NCBI GenBank assembly: GCA_023300545.1
Contig: JALZVT010000107.1
Span: forward strand, 1 to 64,000
DNA from: Pseudomonadales bacterium
Lineage (GTDB): Bacteria > Pseudomonadota > Gammaproteobacteria > Pseudomonadales > Azotimanducaceae
Direction of reading: 5' to 3'
DNA: 64,000 nt
This document shows positions 24,453 to 33,052 of the stretch, piece by piece. The first letter of the stretch is position 1. Every line of letters starts with the position of its first letter. The notes under the pieces were generated by a model, which saw nothing but the letters and a program-made list of their open reading frames with translations, did no database searches and was not told where the DNA came from. Position numbers and translations under genes: made by a program.

Positions 24453-25659
24453 CGACGCATCTCACCCGATCAATGCCGCCGACCAACGATGGGCAGATCG
24501 TCTGCAACAGGCGCACCGGGGCCGTCACCGCCCGGTGCTCGCGGTCATAACTCTCGCGGTCGTCGCGTTTCTGGCCTGGGCCGCTTTCTTCCAAATCGAC
24601 CAGGTTGCGCGCGCCGCTGGCGAGGTAATAACCCGCAATCGGGTACAGGTAATCCAGTCTGTAGATGGTGGTGTGCTCGACGAACTGCTGGTGCGCGAAG
24701 GCGATCAGGTGCAGCCTGGGCAGGTGCTGGCGCGCCTGAAACAAACACGCTTCGCGTCGTCGGTTGACGAGATTCAGATCCACCTGTACGCGCTTGAGGC
24801 CAAAGTGGCGCGCCTGCGCGCGGAAGTCCTTGGCGACGAGGAGCTGGCGTTCGCCGACGAGTTAGCCAAACGGGCGCCGGCGACCACCCGGGTCGAGCAG
24901 GCACTGTTCGCGCAGCGCCGCACAGGCCTCAGTGAAGAACTTCGCACACTTCAAGTCACCGTAGATCTCGCTCAACGCGAACTTAGCCTGGTGCAGGCGT
25001 TGGTGAACGATGGCAACGCCAGCGGCGCGGAGCGGCTGCGCGCAGAACGTGGTGTGAACGATGCTCAGGCTAACTTGATAAACCGGCGTAATCGGTTTCT
25101 CGAAGAGGCGCGGCTCGAACTGACTACCGTGGAAAACGAAATCGCACAGAACGAGCAAATGCTCATTCGGCGCTTGGAAGAACAATCCGACAGCGTATTC
25201 ACCGCGCTAATGCTCGGTATCGTCAAGAACATACGAATCACCACGGTCGGTGGCGTGCTGGGCCGCGGCGAAGAGCTCATGCAGATCGTACCCATAGAAG
25301 ATGAGCTGCTTATCGAAGCGCGCGTGAGCCCTTCAGACATCGCTTCGGTGCAACCTGGGTTAGCAGCCAGCCTGCGGTTCGACCCGTTTGACTACACCAT
25401 CTATGGCGCTGCTCCAGCCGAAGTAACTTACGTAAGCGCCGATACGTTGAAGGAAGAATCCGAACAAGGCACCGCGGTGTACTACCGCGCACACATCAAG
25501 CCAGTTGGCTTCCCGGTACGAACAACAACAGGGCAAGAGCTGAAGCTGGTTCCGGGAATGACTGTGCAGGTGGATATCCGTACCGGGCAACGTTCATTGA
25601 TGGACGTGCTGTTAAAGCCGTTGCGCAAGACGCTGGACCAGTCGTTTGGCGAGCGTTGA
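24430..25659 (+). CDS. HlyD family type I secretion membrane fusion protein
   Basis: A 409-residue adaptor starting at ATG 24430, nine bases after AAAGG. The frame is open further upstream, but only out of phase within the ABC gene. It has one transmembrane helix at about 34-54, a biotinyl/lipoyl-like half at 76-103 (VQSVDGGVLDELLVREGDQV-like), a long coiled coil around 110-260, and the C-terminal HlyD segment (VSPSDIASVQPGLAASLRFD, PGMTVQVDIRTGQRS). It bridges the ABC exporter to the TolC-like channel across the periplasm. It overlaps the ABC gene by 23 bases. Confidence 0.92.
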   Translation: MDKMMPSNDASHPINAADQRWADRLQQAHRGRHRPVLAVITLAVVAFLAWAAFFQIDQVARAAGEVITRNRVQVIQSVDGGVLDELLVREGDQVQPGQVLARLKQTRFASSVDEIQIHLYALEAKVARLRAEVLGDEELAFADELAKRAPATTRVEQALFAQRRTGLSEELRTLQVTVDLAQRELSLVQALVNDGNASGAERLRAERGVNDAQANLINRRNRFLEEARLELTTVENEIAQNEQMLIRRLEEQSDSVFTALMLGIVKNIRITTVGGVLGRGEELMQIVPIEDELLIEARVSPSDIASVQPGLAASLRFDPFDYTIYGAAPAEVTYVSADTLKEESEQGTAVYYRAHIKPVGFPVRTTTGQELKLVPGMTVQVDIRTGQRSLMDVLLKPLRKTLDQSFGER

Positions 25660-25735
25660 TTTTACTGAAAATCTCTATTGCATTGCTGCGCAACAAGCTG
25701 GCCTACTAGCGCCTAGTATTTAGTCCGGAGTTCTC

Positions 25736-26641
25736 GTGTATCAGGAACATTTTGGCTTGTTGAACAAGCCGTTCTCGTTTTCCACTGATGCCTCGTGTTT
25801 CTTCATGAGCAAGCAACATGCTCTTGCAATGGCTTCAATGCAGTACGCGATGCTCAGCAATGCCGGCATGATTCTGATTTCCGCGGAATCAGGCTGCGGC
25901 AAGACCTTGTTGGTGCGGCGCTTTGCCTCCAACCAGGATAATTCGGTGCGGATGGGGTTCATAAACAACACTCACGTCGATTTCGGCCGAGTGATGCCCT
26001 GGATCTTGTCTGCTTTCGAGTTGCACGCCTCATCGACTGACGAGGTTGAAATGCAGGAGGTGCTGGTTAAGTTTCTAGACGATATGGAAGAGCAACAAAA
26101 GCGCGTTGTGCTGGTGATTGATGAGGCGCATAACCTAAGCCCCACGGCACTCGAAGAGCTGCGGCTAGTGCTGAACGAGAACACGACAGAACGCAGGGGC
26201 ATTCAGTTGGTGTTGCTTGGGCAGCCTTCTCTGGCTGAAAAGCTTCGTCAAAAGTCAATGGTTATGCTGTCACAACGCATCGCTCTTGACCTTGAGCTAG
26301 AGGCGTTTAATTTCCAAACAACGTATGACTACATCAGTTTTTGCTTGAGTTTGCAGGGCGGCAAGCCCGAGTTGTTTGACTATGTTGCGCGATCAGCAAT
26401 TTTTTATCACAGCCACGGAATCCCTAGACTGATAAATAGCCTGTGTGATTTGGCGTTGGTATTTGGCTACGGCGACTCGCTCGATTCCATAGACTACGCA
26501 GTGATTGACAAAGTTCTGCTTAGTAAAAAGGTTGGCCTTCACTACTACGCCAGCATTGAACGCTCAAGCGAAGCTGAGGCTTTGCACGCCGCCATCAATG
26601 AGACCCACGGTATTGATATAGCCCGCTCCAGCCGCGGTTAG
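25736..26641 (+). CDS. ExeA/GspA-like AAA ATPase
   Basis: A 301-residue cytoplasmic ATPase. The N-terminus YQEHFGLLNKPFSFSTDA is the classic start of ExeA/GspA-type ATPases and supports the GTG at 25736, which has GGAG five bases upstream. Walker A is ESGCGKT at 51-57 and Walker B is VVLVIDEAHNLS (D129, E130). No transmembrane helix or peptidoglycan-binding domain follows, unlike full-length ExeA. Such short proteins occur in secretion and polysaccharide-export loci; the partner here is unknown. It lies 76 bases after the HlyD-like gene on the same strand. An inverted repeat, ACTAG-CGC-CTAGT at 25705-25717, precedes it and could be an operator. Confidence 0.88.
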   Translation: MYQEHFGLLNKPFSFSTDASCFFMSKQHALAMASMQYAMLSNAGMILISAESGCGKTLLVRRFASNQDNSVRMGFINNTHVDFGRVMPWILSAFELHASSTDEVEMQEVLVKFLDDMEEQQKRVVLVIDEAHNLSPTALEELRLVLNENTTERRGIQLVLLGQPSLAEKLRQKSMVMLSQRIALDLELEAFNFQTTYDYISFCLSLQGGKPELFDYVARSAIFYHSHGIPRLINSLCDLALVFGYGDSLDSIDYAVIDKVLLSKKVGLHYYASIERSSEAEALHAAINETHGIDIARSSRG

Positions 26642-26653
26642 TGGCTACCGTTC

Positions 26654-28285
26654 CTATTCGTTAGAAATAGTGATCTCTTTGTCGGTAATAAACTCAAGCA
26701 ACGCGGGCTGCCCGTTTTGTGTGGCCTCAATACCGCGCTTAATGGCTGCAACAATGTCGTTCGGATCCTCTACTCTTTCACCGTAGGCACCAAAGGCCTT
26801 TGCCATATCGGCGTAATGGCCGGAGATATCAGTCGCGCCATACTTTTCCTGACTCACCGGCATAATCGGAATTTCAATAGCCATGGAAAAGTTGTTAAAG
26901 AGAATCGACAAAATCGGAATACGCTCGCGGGCCGCTGTCTCCAAATCCATGCCGGTAAAACCAATCGCCGCATCACCCCACACGTTGATGCACAGTTTGT
27001 CGGGTTCCGCGAGCTTCGCGCCCATAGCCAGACCAAGGCCATACCCCAGCTGGGTGGTTTTACCCCAGCCAATGTACGACAGCGGTGTCGTGCTTTCCCA
27101 AAACGGCGTGATCTGATCGCGCGGGCTACCCGCATCATGAGTGATCACCACCTTGGTCTTGTCGACAATCTTGTTCAGTTCCCACAGCACGCGGTAGGGA
27201 TTGATCGGCGCACTGTTGTTAGTGAGCTTGGGCATCCATTCACCCAGCCAGGCCTCGCGCAGCACGCTGATTTTTTGTGGCGCATCAGCACGCGTGTTGG
27301 CTTTGCTCTTATCTTTATCTGCCATGGCCGCGATTAGGCTCTGCAACGTTAGCTTGGCGTCACCAATGAGTCCGTATTGGGCGGGCACGTCTTTATTAAG
27401 GTCCATCGGATCAAGGGTTGCGTGCACAATGGTCTTGCCTCTGGGCATTTGCACGCCAAAGCCAGTTAGCGCAAAGCTGCAACCGATGCCAAAGATCACA
27501 TCAGCGTCACTAAGGTAGGCCTTTACGGGGCGTGGATTCGCGCGGCCACCAGAGCCCAGCGATAATGGGTGATCCTCAGGAAAGGCGCTCTTGCCTTCGA
27601 TGGAGGTTGTCACCGGAATATTCCAGGCTTCAGCCAACGCCTTCAGTTCGTCCCAAGCGCGCGCGTAGTGCACGCCTTGGCCGGCGTAAATCACAGGGTT
27701 GTCTGCGTTTGCTAGCAATTCGGCCACCTCTGCAACTGACGCAGGGTCTGGTGCGGTGCGTGACTTAAAGCTTGGTACATAGGTCCAGTTGTCCGGCACG
27801 TCTTCACCAAACACATCCAGTGGCACTTCAACCATCACCGGACCAGGCCGGCCGTTACGCAACTGAAAAAACGCACGACGCATGACTTCAGGTAGTGCTT
27901 TGCCCATGGTGAGCGGTTCAGCCCACTTGGTGATGTGCTTCATGTTCAAGGTGGAATTGAAGTTCGGATAGTAATGCGCGAGGCGTCGCGGGTAGCCTGC
28001 GGGCAACACCAACAGTGGCACCGATTCAGAAAAAGCCTGGGCCACACCGCCAAAGGCGTTTTCGGCACCCGGCCCGTGCTGCATGGCAAACACACCAATC
28101 TTGTCACCCGATGATAATCGGGAATAGGCATCAGCCATGTGCAGGCCAATGCGTTCTTGCCGCACGATAACCGTGCGAATGTCTTCAGCGGCGCAGCTTT
28201 CAATCAGGGGGTTTACCGGATAGGCAAATAGATGATCGACCCCTTCCGCTTTTAACACTTTGGCAATGGCTTCTACGACTTTCAC
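26654..28285 (-). CDS. Thiamine-diphosphate-dependent enzyme (acetolactate synthase / oxalyl-CoA decarboxylase / 2-hydroxyacyl-CoA lyase superfamily)
   Basis: A 543-residue protein with the three-domain layout of this superfamily. The N-terminal domain has the catalytic glutamate E44 in RQERIG and QHGPGAENA. The C-terminal diphosphate-binding motif is GDAAIGFTGMDLETA...LFNN, in which the GFxGMxxET string resembles oxalyl-CoA decarboxylase and 2-hydroxyacyl-CoA lyase more than biosynthetic acetolactate synthase. It starts with GTG overlapping the stop of the upstream CoA-transferase (GTGA), so the two are co-translated. Oxalyl-CoA decarboxylase with formyl-CoA transferase is a known pairing of the same two families, which makes a CoA-thioester substrate likely. 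The exact reaction is open. Confidence 0.85.
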   Translation of the reverse strand: MKVVEAIAKVLKAEGVDHLFAYPVNPLIESCAAEDIRTVIVRQERIGLHMADAYSRLSSGDKIGVFAMQHGPGAENAFGGVAQAFSESVPLLVLPAGYPRRLAHYYPNFNSTLNMKHITKWAEPLTMGKALPEVMRRAFFQLRNGRPGPVMVEVPLDVFGEDVPDNWTYVPSFKSRTAPDPASVAEVAELLANADNPVIYAGQGVHYARAWDELKALAEAWNIPVTTSIEGKSAFPEDHPLSLGSGGRANPRPVKAYLSDADVIFGIGCSFALTGFGVQMPRGKTIVHATLDPMDLNKDVPAQYGLIGDAKLTLQSLIAAMADKDKSKANTRADAPQKISVLREAWLGEWMPKLTNNSAPINPYRVLWELNKIVDKTKVVITHDAGSPRDQITPFWESTTPLSYIGWGKTTQLGYGLGLAMGAKLAEPDKLCINVWGDAAIGFTGMDLETAARERIPILSILFNNFSMAIEIPIMPVSQEKYGATDISGHYADMAKAFGAYGERVEDPNDIVAAIKRGIEATQNGQPALLEFITDKEITISNE

Positions 28286-29544
28286 TCGGTGCTCTCCTGA
28301 GGTGTTCCAATAATTCCCAACGCAATCAGTTCATCGATGCGGCCGTCGTCTAATCCATATTCTCGCAACAGCTCCCGAGAATGAGCGCCGATGCTCGGCG
28401 CCCTACCCGCTACTCGCTGGGGCGAACCGCTGATTGCAAACGGCGTTGCCAGAGCCCTGTCATAACCCGGCTCATCGCTGTCGGTGGGCACGATTAGACC
28501 GTTGGCGATCAACTGTGGGTCGACCACAACTTCAGCATTTTTGAACACTTTGGAATGCACAATACCAGCGGTTTCAAGCAGTTCGCAGGCCTGTTCGATG
28601 CTCACGTCGGCAAAGGCATCGGCAATAAGTTGCTTGGCCGCAAAGCGATTTTTGAACACTGCTTTAATACGCGAGAAACGTTCATCTTCGAGCCACTCCG
28701 CATGCCCCAGACCAGTGGCGAGTGCGGGCCAGTCGCGCTTCATGTTCTGTACGGCCAGCATCACATGACGTCCATCATTGGTGGCGTACACGTTAGAAAA
28801 CGGGCTCGACCAACCCTCAAGATCACGCCGAGCGGCGTGGTCAACACCGGTCATGGCCGCCTGCAGATTCAGGCCATTGGCCCAGGCGCCGGTGTTCGCA
28901 AGCGAGGTGCTGACCATGCTGCCTTCACTAGTGCTGTCGCGCTTACGCAGCGCGAGCATAATACCGCCAAACAGCGACATGGCGGTGGCGTGGTCGCCGA
29001 CCCCACCCGCCGGTGGTGAGGGCAGACTGTCTTTGTGATACATCATGTCGGAGATGCCCGTGCGGGCGAACCAGCCCGTGAGATCAAACGCGGGGCGGTT
29101 GGCGTCTGCGCCATAAAGCCCGTAACCGGAAATCTGCGCAAAGATAAGTCTAGGGTTCACGGCGTGCAGGTCATCCCAGGTGAGCCGATATTTGGCCAGC
29201 TGTTCTGTGCGGAAGTTGAACACGATGACATCCGCAGTCCGCGCAAGCTCCAGCAACACTTCTCGGCCTTCGTCGGTCGCTATGTTCAAGGCCAATGAGC
29301 GTTTATTACGACCCGTGAGCTGCCAGGAGTGGTCAATGGGATGGCCGCCCGCGATGGTCCGATGTCGATCACCAGTCAGCGGCTCGACCTTTATCACAGA
29401 TGCACCGTAGTCGCCCATGATGGTTGCCGCACAGGGGCCAGCGAGAAACGACGCCGCGTCGATCACTCGAACACCGGCAAGGATGCCCGATTGCTGAGCC
29501 TCCTCGGCCGGAATTGCTGGCTGGATGCCATCGCTACTGCTCAT
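28282..29544 (-). CDS. Family III CoA-transferase (CaiB/BaiF, formyl-CoA transferase-like)
   Basis: A 420-residue protein with the family III hallmarks: VRVIDAASFLAGPCAA and MGDYGASVIKVEP near the N-terminus, NKRSLALNI, and the nucleophilic aspartate D154 in PAFDLTGWFARTG, which forms the aspartyl-CoA mixed anhydride. It moves CoA between carboxylic acids in the cytoplasm. It is the first gene of a two-gene unit with the TPP enzyme (four-base overlap) and is divergent from the acyl-CoA ligase at 29684. The donor and acceptor acids cannot be deduced. Confidence 0.92.
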   Translation of the reverse strand: MSSSDGIQPAIPAEEAQQSGILAGVRVIDAASFLAGPCAATIMGDYGASVIKVEPLTGDRHRTIAGGHPIDHSWQLTGRNKRSLALNIATDEGREVLLELARTADVIVFNFRTEQLAKYRLTWDDLHAVNPRLIFAQISGYGLYGADANRPAFDLTGWFARTGISDMMYHKDSLPSPPAGGVGDHATAMSLFGGIMLALRKRDSTSEGSMVSTSLANTGAWANGLNLQAAMTGVDHAARRDLEGWSSPFSNVYATNDGRHVMLAVQNMKRDWPALATGLGHAEWLEDERFSRIKAVFKNRFAAKQLIADAFADVSIEQACELLETAGIVHSKVFKNAEVVVDPQLIANGLIVPTDSDEPGYDRALATPFAISGSPQRVAGRAPSIGAHSRELLREYGLDDGRIDELIALGIIGTPQESTE

Positions 29545-29683
29545 CAGGTAGTCCCTATTTATTATCCCTAAGGCTGAGCCTAGCGCGATGGCTGCCGGCT
29601 CGCTAGCACCGTTCGTAGAGACAGTAACCTGCAGGCCATAGTTCCGTTATGCTCAACCCACGAAGAATTCGAGAGCACTGTTT

Positions 29684-31198
29684 ATGCACACCTTTGCAAG
29701 CCCGCTGCGTCACGCGATGCAGTCTTCCCCTGACAAACTAGCCGTGGTTTCTGACGAACGCAGATTCACTTATGCCGAGCTCAACGAGCGCTGTGAGCGC
29801 CTCGTTGGTGCGCTCTCAGCCCTCGGCCTTGAGCACGGCGACCGCGTTGCGATCCTTTCGAACAACTCCCACGAGTTCATTGAGAGCTATGTGGGCGTCC
29901 CGGCTGGCGGGCTTGTGATTGTGCCGCTAAACACCCGTCATGCCTTGCCAGAGTTGCGCTACGCACTGGAAGACTCAGGCGCCAAGGTGCTGATTATCGA
30001 TCGCGATCCGGGTGAGCTGACCGACCTCGTAGAGCACGTGATTATGTGTGGTGACGATTACGATGCCCGACTGGCACAAGCGAGCCCCGTCGCACTCGGC
30101 CAAGCGCTGCACGAAAACGATTTAGCCGGGCTGTTTTACACCGGCGGCACCACCGGCAAATCAAAAGGCGTGATGCTTAGTCATCGCAATCTGCTGGCCA
30201 ACACTCAACATTGGATGCTTGCGGCGCCACAAACGCCGGACGATGTGTTTCTGATCGTGGCCCCGCTGTTTCATGCCGCCGGTTCAAACGGTGTTCTCGC
30301 CAGCATCTGGACGCTCGGCTGCCAAGTAACCCTGGGCAGCTTCGCACCGGATGTCGCGCTTGATCTGATTCAAGAACACCGAGCGACGATGACCCTCGGT
30401 GTGCCGACCATGTTGTCTGCGATGGCAGAAACCCAGCACGCCCACCCCAGAGACTGTGCCAGCATGCGCTTGATCGCCCACGGCGGCTCACCAATTGCCA
30501 CTGAGGTGGTGCGTCGTACCAGCACAGCCTTCCCCGCCGCACAAATGATGGAGGTGTACGGCTCTACAGAGACCGCCCCCCTATGCACAGTGTTACCCAA
30601 TGAAGAACAGCTGCTGGATAAGCCTCGCGCACGATCCTGCGGACGCCCCATCATCGGCTGTGAAGTCACTGTGCGTGATCCACAGGGTAACGCGTTGGCC
30701 AATGGGGAAATTGGCGAGGTTGTGGTTAGCGGTCCAAATATCATGCAGGGCTACTGGCACAAAGAAGAACAAACTAAAGCCGTGCTCACCCCCGAAGGCT
30801 ATTGGACAGGTGATCTAGGTTACCTGGACGATGAAGGCTTTGTGTTTTTGGTTGATCGCAGCAAAGACATGATCGTCTCCGGCGGTGAAAACGTGTACTG
30901 CACCGAGGTTGAGGAAGTGCTGTATCAACACCCGGGCGTACTGGAAGCGGCCGCCTTTGGTGTACCCGACGAAAAGTGGGGCGAAGCCGTATGGGCAACC
31001 GTAGTACCACGAGAAGGCGCTAATGCCCTGAACGTCGATGAGCTCATCGGCTTCTGCAAAGAACATATCGCCGGCTATAAAGTGCCAAAGGGCATTGATG
31101 TGCAAACAGAGCCGCTACCCAAATCGGGCCCGGGTAAGGTCTTAAAGCGCGAGTTGCGCGCTCCGTTCTGGGAAGGCAAGGACGCGTCGGTTAACTAG
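29684..31198 (+). CDS. AMP-binding acyl-CoA synthetase
   Basis: A 504-residue adenylate-forming ligase. The P-loop YTGGTTGKSKG lies at 152-162. VYGSTETAPL, TGDLGYLDDEGF and the C-terminal lysine motif KSGPGKVLKREL complete the ANL-family set. It activates a carboxylic acid to its acyl-CoA through an acyl-adenylate. It is monocistronic, divergent from the CoA-transferase/TPP pair and convergent with the small lipoprotein gene. Length and motifs fit medium-chain or aromatic acid:CoA ligases; the substrate is not determined. Confidence 0.92.
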   Translation: MHTFASPLRHAMQSSPDKLAVVSDERRFTYAELNERCERLVGALSALGLEHGDRVAILSNNSHEFIESYVGVPAGGLVIVPLNTRHALPELRYALEDSGAKVLIIDRDPGELTDLVEHVIMCGDDYDARLAQASPVALGQALHENDLAGLFYTGGTTGKSKGVMLSHRNLLANTQHWMLAAPQTPDDVFLIVAPLFHAAGSNGVLASIWTLGCQVTLGSFAPDVALDLIQEHRATMTLGVPTMLSAMAETQHAHPRDCASMRLIAHGGSPIATEVVRRTSTAFPAAQMMEVYGSTETAPLCTVLPNEEQLLDKPRARSCGRPIIGCEVTVRDPQGNALANGEIGEVVVSGPNIMQGYWHKEEQTKAVLTPEGYWTGDLGYLDDEGFVFLVDRSKDMIVSGGENVYCTEVEEVLYQHPGVLEAAAFGVPDEKWGEAVWATVVPREGANALNVDELIGFCKEHIAGYKVPKGIDVQTEPLPKSGPGKVLKRELRAPFWEGKDASVN

Positions 31199-31222
31199 GC
31201 GCCAGGCGGTTATAAGCCGGTT

Positions 31223-31825
31223 CTAGTTACTCCACACGCTGTTGCTGGCGGCGGCGTTTTTTAACAACTCCGCGAGTCGGCCCTGAACTAGGGCTTTGCG
31301 TTGCTTGGGGTCTTCTATAGGTGCAGGTCCAAGGTAGCTGTCTATTGCCAGGCTACCGACTTGGCTTAACTGCTCACCAGCGCCTTCAAACAGGGCAATG
31401 TTGCCGTCGATCAGTGATACTCTCACAGCGTCATCCACCCACAGGGCATCGGCCTTCGGCGTGACGACCACCAGGTGCTGGCCTAGGCTTGCGCCAATCC
31501 CCGGGTTCTTCATCGTCTTTGGCGACGCATCAATGTTGCTATCGTACCAACCGCGTTGCGCGCCTCGCAGCAGAGCAGCACCTTGCAAAAAGGCGGCACC
31601 GTCACGCAACTCGATGCTATAGATCGCACCGGTTCGATCATCCAGTCGAATGCTGCCGCCCATGCTGCCTACGGTGGCACTCTTTTGCGCTTTGGAGTCG
31701 ACAACACTGGCCTTTAGCGGGGCGTCTGTTGCCGCAACAACGGCCTGCGGCACGTCCTCGCTACAGGCGCTTAACAGTGTAAACGCGCAAAGGTTGAGGG
31801 CCGCAAGTTTCAAAAAGAGCTGCAT
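31223..31825 (-). CDS. Hypothetical lipoprotein
   Basis: A 200-residue protein that I do not recognise. A signal peptide with lipobox LLSAC (C21) predicts a membrane-anchored periplasmic or outer-membrane lipoprotein. The mature part holds hydrophilic beta-like segments (GSIRLDDRTGAIYSIELRDG, VVVTPKADALWVDDAVRVSL) and a C-terminal helical tail. It sits between the convergent acyl-CoA ligase gene (24 bases away) and the acyl-CoA dehydrogenase pair, 77 bases downstream of the latter on the same strand. Expression with the dehydrogenases is possible but unproved. Confidence 0.7.
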   Translation of the reverse strand: MQLFLKLAALNLCAFTLLSACSEDVPQAVVAATDAPLKASVVDSKAQKSATVGSMGGSIRLDDRTGAIYSIELRDGAAFLQGAALLRGAQRGWYDSNIDASPKTMKNPGIGASLGQHLVVVTPKADALWVDDAVRVSLIDGNIALFEGAGEQLSQVGSLAIDSYLGPAPIEDPKQRKALVQGRLAELLKNAAASNSVWSN

Positions 31826-31902
31826 ATCTGCCTAATTTCATGGTCTGAAACGCAAGTTTACGTCTAAATTGAGCTCAGCCCAACTCTGTCGTGAAATTTG
31901 GG

Positions 31903-33024
31903 TCAGTTCCCGAGTAAAAGTGGCTGCAAAGCTGCCCAGTGATAAGGCGAATCGCCAAACTGGTACTGCAGCCAGAGCGCCCGCCGCAGATACAGCTGGG
32001 CATCACACTCATAGGTAAACCCAAACCCGCCGTGGAACTGTATAGCGCGATCAGCCGCAAAATTGTAGGCGTCATCACTCTCGGCCTTAGCCATACGCAG
32101 CGCCACTTCGGCATCGTCTTGTGCGCTCAGCAGCGACGCCGCGTGGTAGACGTGGGAGCGCGCGCGCTCTAACCCCATCAGCATGTCGACCGTGGGATGC
32201 TTCAGTGCCTGATAGCTACCGATCTTGCGACCAAACTGAGTGCGTGTGTTCAGATATTCAACCACCAGATCGATAGTTGCATGAATGCCCCCGCAGGCGT
32301 CTGCCGCATGCAATAACCAGGCAGCCTGTTCGGTGGCCTGCAGGGCCGCAGCGGCCGCCGCACCGGTGATGAGCTGATCGGGCTCGACCCGAACGCCATC
32401 CAAGACAACGCTGTAGCTACGCCGAGTTTCGTCGAGCACAACGTCACGACTGATCTGAGTGGTTGGAATAGCAGCGCTTGGTAGCAGTGCAATAGCAACC
32501 TGCCCGTCAACCCGCACAGAAATCGCAATCAACTCAGCGATTTGGGCATCAAGTACCAATGTTTTTGAACCGCTGAGCACACCCGCGGTAAGCGTTGTCG
32601 AGATGGCCTGCAAGTCCCAGCTGCCATCGTTTTCCGCAAAGGCGATCGTTGCGGCGCTGCCTGCCACTATCTTTGGCAGCCAGTGCGCCTGTTGCTCGGC
32701 GTTAGCCCCTGCAACCAGAGTTTGGGTCGCTAACTGGGTAGCCACAAAGGGCCCACCAAACAGGTGCCGTCCCATTGACTCCGCTAAGGGCACCACGGCC
32801 GCTAACCCCAGATCACTACCACCAAAGTCTTCGGGAACCGCAACCCCCGTCCACCCAAGATCGACGATCTGCTGCCAAACATCGGCCCGAACGCCGCTAT
32901 CAGTTAGCACTAGGTCTCGTACTTCAGCAATCGGTGACGCGGCCTTACAAAATTCGACCGCCGTATCGAGCAGCATCGACTGCTCTTCGCTAAAGCTCAT
33001 GGTGTTTTTGAGTTCTGCACTCAT
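31903..33024 (-). CDS. Acyl-CoA dehydrogenase family protein, shorter partner of an adjacent pair
   Basis: A 373-residue FAD enzyme. ATG 33024 is chosen because GAGGAG lies shortly upstream and the family sequence begins there (SFSEEQSMLLDTAVEFC); the open frame extends further but without family features. The C-terminal segment AIQFHGGFGFTYECDAQLYLRR is a strong acyl-CoA dehydrogenase signature. It lies 28 bases after the second dehydrogenase on the same strand. In steroid catabolism, paired FadE/ChsE proteins of about 370 and 400 residues form heterotetramers, one subunit providing the catalytic base. The sizes here fit that pattern, but it is inference. Confidence 0.88.
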   Translation of the reverse strand: MSAELKNTMSFSEEQSMLLDTAVEFCKAASPIAEVRDLVLTDSGVRADVWQQIVDLGWTGVAVPEDFGGSDLGLAAVVPLAESMGRHLFGGPFVATQLATQTLVAGANAEQQAHWLPKIVAGSAATIAFAENDGSWDLQAISTTLTAGVLSGSKTLVLDAQIAELIAISVRVDGQVAIALLPSAAIPTTQISRDVVLDETRRSYSVVLDGVRVEPDQLITGAAAAAALQATEQAAWLLHAADACGGIHATIDLVVEYLNTRTQFGRKIGSYQALKHPTVDMLMGLERARSHVYHAASLLSAQDDAEVALRMAKAESDDAYNFAADRAIQFHGGFGFTYECDAQLYLRRALWLQYQFGDSPYHWAALQPLLLGN

Positions 33025-33052
33025 GGGACGTTTCTCCTCAGGTGAGTGTGGA

